This document shows, one piece after another, positions 58,001-64,000 of a stretch of 64,000 nt of DNA (the first letter of the stretch is position 1; every line of letters begins with the position of its first letter). The DNA comes from Sisyra terminalis (lineage: Eukaryota > Arthropoda > Insecta > Neuroptera > Sisyridae), in NCBI GenBank assembly GCA_958496175.1, contig OY292278.1, forward strand, positions 20,522,001-20,586,000. Reading direction: 5' to 3'. The notes beneath the pieces are model-generated. The model was not told the DNA's origin. It saw only the letters and a list, made by a program, of their open reading frames with translations, and ran no database searches. The position numbers and the translations under genes are program-made.

Positions 58001-59180
58001 AGAAATACCAAAAATTATGAAATTTATATTCATGCAATATAACTGACCTTGTTGTGGAAATAACTCTTGTTGTTCTAAACTGATCTTGATCAAACCAGGT
58101 ACCCTTATTCTTCAGTTTACCTTCAACGAATTTAAAGATGATGAGAAAAATCGGGTCACTAGTGAAGATATGGTTTAAACTCTTAAAATTCCCTGATATA
58201 TAAAAATTGAATTAAATTCTCTGATAATTTCAGATTTTCCAGGCCTGTGGTCACCCTGTGACAGTCATAAAATTTTCCACCCTATCTAACTAAAAGTAAT
58301 ACGCTTTTCTTATACCTAAAATCAAATTTTGGAGTTATTCCAAAATTCAAATATACAAAATTTTCAACATTTTTGTTCATTTGTACAATTTTAATGTAAA
58401 AACATTTTATCTTGAAGTTTGCAATTATAAAAATTCCCCTGATTTGCTTTAGGATTAAATGAAAAAAGAATTAACTTTACAGCAATAAATCGTTTGTAAT
58501 TTATACTAATTATATGCAAATGACATTAATTACAGATTTACAATGGTTTTTGAAGTTCAACTTCATAATCGTCCTGCTTTATTAAAATAAATTATCCAAT
58601 CATAAAAGTTTTAATGTAGTGCCCTACTACCTACTATCTTTACATATTATGAGCTTTTAAAACCGAAATCATTTTTTATAGAAATAATTTACCTACTGAA
58701 TGTTTTATTTGTTGTAAATATTGTCATTTTGATTATTGAGATAAAATATTGGAGTTTATGTTTTCTTTCTTCACTAAACTAAATTTATCTTTTGTTAATG
58801 ATTTTGTAATGGCTTTGTTTAATTAAAATGAATTAATATTGCGAAATTACATTGGTTTGAATCAATAATTTGATTATTATTCAGGCTAATGAAATCGGTT
58901 GAAATAATATTGGAATTTATTTCTAATAAAACTATTAACTAAACTACGTAGAGTAAAAGGTATTAATTTGGATTTCAAAGGATATAAATTATGTGGTTCG
59001 AAATTAGTTTTTGAACAAATTTACATCTTTTGTATTTCTAAAAGAGTTCTGTTTAGGATAGTCAATGATATTGATGATTACAAAAAATGATTTTAAAATT
59101 GCTAGTTTGGCACGTGATAATATGTGTATTTTATTTTCAAGGTTTATGCTTCTTTTCAGCACAGTTTTTAATTTTTTATA

Positions 59181-59284
59181 GTACCATTGAACTTCAAAAA
59201 TTCAAATAACCTACTACTAGTATATGTATAGTAGAACGTAATGTTACCTTGTAATAATTTTTACCATTGTAAGTTCAATGGTAC
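59181..59284. repeat. 14-bp perfect inverted repeat
   Basis: GTACCATTGAACTT at 59181-59194 pairs with AAGTTCAATGGTAC at 59271-59284 across a 76-bp spacer. Possibly the ends of a tiny MITE. Confidence 0.6.
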
Positions 59285-59744
59285 TCTTCAATAGTTTCCT
59301 TAATACGTTTCATATGAGAATATCGCTAGTGCAGCAATTAGTGTTTCAGAAAAGTATTTTGTTGGATAATTTGAAAGTAAATTGAAAAAAAAAATATGAA
59401 GGTTGGTAAAAAGATTATACTGTACAACAGTGAGAATGTTTCGGGCTCAATAATAGTAATTTTTTATAAACTTTAACATACGGAAATGACCTTTAAGCTG
59501 ACCTAGTAGCTCTTGTTTTTAAGATACAGTGGTATTTCTGACATCATATTTGTATCTTAGGTTCAAAAAGGTACCGTATTTCTCTACTTGTACATCAGAA
59601 TAAGTTACTTATCCAGTTGTATAAACATAATATAAACTATTTTCTTGTTTTTAAGTGCTTTTGAAGTCAAAATTTTGTTAAGCTAAAAGTTTTTGGGTCG
59701 AGAAGATCTGACATTTGAGTACTTAAAAAGCAAATTTCACGGAT

Positions 59745-60190
59745 TTAGTGAAACAAAGAAGCAAGGAGAGCAAGGAGAGAACCTTTGTTGGACCACAAAT
59801 TCGGGATGTTGTAAAGGATATTGAATTTGACCCTATTCTCCAAGAGGAATGAAAAAAACTTAGAAGTCTTTAAACGGGGCATTCATCGATTTTTAGGGAT
59901 CCGAAAGATGGTAACTATACCCAAGTAGTAGAAACATTACTGGAAATATATCATCATCAAAGTCCAGTGTCTTCATTATTATCCAGAATACCTCAAAATT
60001 TTGGACCTTTTAGTGATGAATGGAGAAATATTCCATCAGGAAAGATATGTCTTGAACAAACATATCAGGACTGTTGGAATAAAGCTATTTTTGTTGAGAA
60101 ATGCTCTATTGACCTACAACAACAAAAAAATCCAAGAGACCATATACCACAGATACCACCAGATACCACTAGACACCACTTGATTCTCTC
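59745..60190 (+). pseudogene. Degraded copy of a widespread arthropod repeat ORF
   Basis: Frames broken by stops read FVGPQIRDVVKDIEFDPI, then DGNYTQVVETLLEIYHHQ, then RIPQNFGPFSDEW and EQTYQDCWN. The last part fits a pattern I know from repetitive, unnamed arthropod proteins (F-x-P-x-N-x-G-x-x-S-D-E...E-x-x-Y-Q-x-x-W). It is evidently a dead member of a repetitive family of uncertain type; no transposase catalytic residues are visible. Confidence 0.5.
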
Positions 60191-62148
60191 TAGGTTCATC
60201 GACTTGCAATCTATAAAAATTATGCAGTATTTCAGTACGTAACTTTTCTACGGGTTAAAAATTGAAAATGGTTCTAATTTTTGGGGTACAAATATTTCAT
60301 GTAAAAATATACTTACGATTTGTTTTAATTCTACTGAAATTACATTATTCTAATTATTCTGCATCATCAGTTTTACTCGGCCCAAAGTTAGTAGGATTGG
60401 TTTCATAAATCAGCCAAAAATCAGTTTTTTGTCATCAAATAACAACAATTTTATGAACTTGGAATTATGCTACTACCACAAGTCAACAGAAAGTATTGGA
60501 CTAGATTGGACCAAATATAATCCCATAAAATATTAAAATCCTATAAGAAAATTGCCTCACATTTTCCCCCTCAAAAAATAAAAAGAAAGAAAGAATCAAC
60601 CTTTTCGAATAACTTAATAATTACCTATAGATTATTTGATTTGTATTTATAGAAAAAATGTTGAATAAAAAACGCATAGATTAGATGCACTTGGCTAAAA
60701 TTAACTTTATAACTGATCTTTTGTATTTTCAGTAATTGTTAAGACAATCAAATTATAGATTTCGTAAAAACGTGACCATGTTTTTTTGATGACATTGAAA
60801 CTTGGGCAACAATTTGTGACTTTCGATATGATGCATTTACCGATATAATGAATTAAAAATTGATAGCTTTTAGATTATAAACAATACGTATTTTTTTTTT
60901 GCTATACACAAAAAAAATTTCATCGCTTTAATGCATGTATACGCTTTAAGACATTTAGAGTTTTTTAATTGGAATCCTTGGAAATAAAAATTCTTAGTAT
61001 ATTGCAGAATTAAACCCAAATTTACTGACGTATATTGGATAGGTCGTATAATTGCACCATTGATTGCATTATATCGTATATAGGTATATATAAATTTCGG
61101 GTCACGGTGTTTGTAGTTGCACTCCTTCGATTTTTATGAAATTTTTTATTTATATTTGGTAGATATAAGAATTGGTCGTAAAGTATATTACATACCGCTA
61201 GGTGATTAGAGTATCCCTATCCATTGATTGATTCGTGATCCTAATCATTGATGCCATTGATGTTGTCAATGATGTTTTAGTGAGTACATAGCGACCGTTG
61301 GAATTTGACTTTTTTATTTATTGAGTTTATGTATTTTATAATTTAATTCATGTTATGTGTCAGTGTTTTTCAAGAAACTTTATTATAAGAGTATTATTAT
61401 TAACAATGGCACGACTTAAGAGATCTAATCTTTCTTGTACGTCAATAAAATAAAACCAGTCTTCATAATATTTTTCTTGCTGATAATTGTAGAGTTGTGA
61501 GCGAAATGATGATAGGATTTAAGGAATATTTTTTTAATATTTATCAAAAGCGTAATGAGTGTAAAAAGAAACGAAATGATAAAAATTATTTGTAAAATAT
61601 GAAACAGAACTAGTCAACTATAGCAAAACTTTTATGAATACCAGGTCATAAAGGTATGATGGTAACTAGAGGGCCGAAAAGTTAAGAAAAGTAACATGTT
61701 TGATTTTTTATTTGTCATTTGAAAATTTGAAAAAAGATCAATAAAATATGTATAAAGAAATTAAACGAGAGAAACTAATTGATCAAACAACATAACTGTA
61801 ATATATTACACATCGTACGATGGCTAAAAGACTATGGTTTACTCCAAACTACAATGCAGAAATGATAAAAATAATTACTAGAATAAGATTGGGGAATTGT
61901 AGCATATTCAAACCGCTACATTGTACCAATGCAAAAAGATGGGCCTTTTTATCCATGTGTGGAAGTGTTAAATGGTAAAAAAGCAAACAAATATTTTGTT
62001 TAAAGAAGTACTGAAGAAAACAGGAATATTCTCAGTAAGCATTCAGTCCTTGATAAATAGCGACTTTAAGGGGAAATTGGCCAAAAGAATAATACAATTT
62101 TGAGGGACACAATCAAATATAAAATAGAGCTTAGAAATATCTATATTA

Positions 62149-62978
62149 GGGTGATTTTTTTTGGGCCCCATCGTGAAATTTTGTTGGAAATACCAAAAAA
62201 AAATTTTCTGAAAGTTTGAGCCCTTAATATTAATTTGAAGTCCTCGACCAAGACGTGTAAAGATTTCCCATTGAAAATACACGGAAACTCTGATTTTTTA
62301 TTTTTAAATTTCTATATCTCAGCGGAATTTCATGGGATCGCTTTTACCGAAGATAGTTTTTTCTCAGAACTAAACGCTCTACAAAAGTGCCCATTGCGAC
62401 AAAGTCGTAACTCACACCGGTGAGGTAGTACGGGCCACTGAACCTGATTTTTCCATAAAATTCGTTTTTTTTTCATTTATCTCGTAAATAACAAGAGCTA
62501 CGGAAAAATTATAAATAAAAAAACTTGTAGAGAATTTGATTTCCTACAAAAAAGTTCCTATAGACCAAATCGCTAAGATCAATATTAAACGAGATATTAA
62601 GCCTTGAATTGATTTTTCTGTGAAATTTTTGCCGATCATTGATTTAAACTTATTAAATTTTTTTTTAGAAAAATCAATTCAAGGCTTAATATCTCGTTTA
62701 ATATTGATCTTAGCGATTTGGTCTACAGGAACTTTTTTGTAGGAAATCAAATTCTCTACAAGTTTTTTTATTTATAATTTTTCCGTAGTTCTTGTTATTT
62801 ACGAGATAAATGCAAAAAAAACGCGAATTTTATGGAAAAATCAGGTTCAGTGGCCCGTACTACCTCACCGGTGTGAGTTACGACTTTGTCGCAATGGGCA
62901 CTTTTGTAGAGCGTTTAGTTCTGAGAAAAAACTATCTTCGGTAAAAGCGATCGTATTTTCAATGGGAAATCTTTTAAC
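62149..62978. mobile_element. Large foldback element with about 285-bp arms
   Basis: Left arm 62336-62619 and right arm 62667-62952 are inverted repeats of about 98 percent identity by eye, separated by a 47-bp loop. Pairing resumes outside: GATTTCCCATTGAAAATAC (62262-62280) with GTATTTTCAATGGGAAATC (62953-62971). The left side has 55 extra bases (62281-62335) absent from the right. An outer left flank starting TAGGGTGATTTTTTTTGGG (62149) looks like the true end of the element and has no partner on the right, so the right end is probably truncated. No protein-coding capacity. Confidence 0.8.
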
Positions 62979-63202
62979 AAATGAGACTTAATGAATTTTT
63001 GAAGGCATATGAGTTTTTATATGTTCAATGTTCATATAAGTAGGTATGAATACAAATATTTAAAATGAAATATTTATTTAAAAAACGCACTAAATTTGTT
63101 ATTATCAAGAATAAGTATACGCATTCAGTTATATCTATATTAATAATTAAAAATGCAGCAATATTTTCAATATCGATGATTCAATTTTCACAAATAAATG
63201 TT

Positions 63203-63232
63203 AGGTGGTACGAAGTTTACTGGGTCCTCTAG
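63203..63232 (+). mobile_element. Helitron-like 3' terminus
   Basis: GGTACGAAGTTTACTGGGTC followed by CTCTAG and then T resembles the arthropod Helitron 3' end (CGAAGTTCG-type hairpin, GGGTC, CTAG). The hairpin is eroded and no 5' end was located. Confidence 0.4.
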
Positions 63233-64000
63233 TTTAATATGTTTAATATATTAATATAATAGGTTTAATATTTTTTCAGTGAAGTAAGTGGTGAAGTAAG
63301 GGTGGCTAGTGTATTAGTGGGCAAGCTATATATTTATTCTGTCAATTATTTTTTAATAATTTTATAAGGCTATCAAGATGGTAATTTGTTAATAAATTAA
63401 CAATAACAATCCCTTAACAATATTAAAATTATAAATCATTCGGGTTCGTAAATTTAAAAAAATAACTATTTATTGTTTTTCACTTACCATTATTTTTACG
63501 AAAACTAGTTCATAAAGGTCTGAAACTTCCAGGATCATAGTACCTTATTAGTATCAACAAACCAACAAAATATCATTAAATTATCTTCCCGGGGCCTTTG
63601 CACTGTACTTATAGTCCTAGGTCCTATAGTTGTTTAGATTGGAAACATATTTTTCACTAAAATCTCTATTGACAATAAGATTACCATCCCTACTTTATTA
63701 TAAGGTATAAATAGTACGTTACTTAGGGTAATTGTACTTAATACTTTATAAGAAAAATAAAGTACGCGATAATACTTTATTTCGTACGATTTGATTTCTC
63801 TGGGATCATTTTATGTACAATATACAAAATGTTTTTTTTTCTACCTTTAATAACCAGTATATGTAGTTTGTTTGCACCAAAAAATCGAAACCAACCCTGG
63901 CACTAAGATTTCTAATTTTTAGATTTTAACAATATTTCACTTTCTTGATTAAAAGAATTATTGTCTGGATTAATTGCGCACTATTAAAATTATCACTTGG

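Larger units (their letters stand above)
55079..62148. other. Gene-poor AT-rich block
   Basis: No supported gene apart from the degraded repeat ORF at 59.7-60.2 kb. Minus-strand frame 55758-56117 (119 codons) and plus-strand frame 56288-56518 lack domains, and nothing distinguishes them from chance frames. Confidence 0.5.

Noticed and set aside
62235..62423. 62-codon plus-strand frame at the foldback element
   Set aside because: It lies within a foldback arm, where it is interrupted in the mirrored copy; no domain.

Overview
The window is AT-rich, intron-bearing eukaryotic DNA, most likely from an insect. The best-recognised gene is an insect-type slowmo/PRELID3 orthologue. The surrounding DNA is dense in transposable-element relics of kinds common in arthropods: hAT MITEs, a Helitron, a tRNA-derived SINE, non-LTR retrotransposons and a gypsy-type LTR. 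I see no bacterial operons, CRISPR arrays or true tRNA/rRNA genes. The insect order cannot be fixed from the sequence alone.

Only three protein-coding genes are well supported. (1) A secreted mucin-like protein lies on the minus strand at 24279-28535. It has a short signal-peptide exon, a 1.4 kb intron, and a large exon carrying a 12-nt tandem repeat (KPTT/KPTI) and a Thr/Ser/Asn-rich body full of N-glycosylation sequons. (2) slowmo/PRELID3 lies on the plus strand at 29171-36513, in three exons that together encode 226 aa. It is transcribed divergently from the mucin gene across about 0.64 kb. Its second intron (6.6 kb) hosts a hAT MITE, a 485-bp element with nearly identical 145-bp inverted arms, a LINE fragment and two SINE copies. 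(3) A two-exon gene of unknown function lies at 44582-45364 (157 aa); its last codons and 3' UTR are tandemly duplicated. Weaker coding signals are an ionotropic glutamate receptor-like exon at 13257-13492 (minus) and two diverged coding-like segments near 41.2 and 43.0 kb (minus).

Layout: 1-13 kb is gene-poor, with SINEs, a hAT MITE and a solo LTR (both with target-site duplications), a hammerhead-like repeat, a foldback MITE and a LINE remnant. 13-24 kb holds the receptor-like exon, MITEs, a possible 5' UTR exon, and a roughly 240-bp tandem repeat at 20 kb. 24-37 kb holds the divergent mucin/slowmo pair. 37-48 kb holds an AT microsatellite, LINE and MITE remnants and gene 3. 48-64 kb is a repeat graveyard: a 5'-truncated LINE with a 12-bp target-site duplication, a second LINE remnant, a 0.92 kb non-autonomous Helitron, a MITE, a degraded arthropod repeat ORF, and a large foldback structure at 62.1-63.0 kb.

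No multi-gene system is evident. The most unusual items are the four 11-residue repeats in the slowmo tail, the mucin gene with its detached signal-peptide exon, the long near-perfect hairpins (one inside a transcribed intron), and the repeats carrying hammerhead-ribozyme-like cores. All calls come from reading the sequence; no database search was run.
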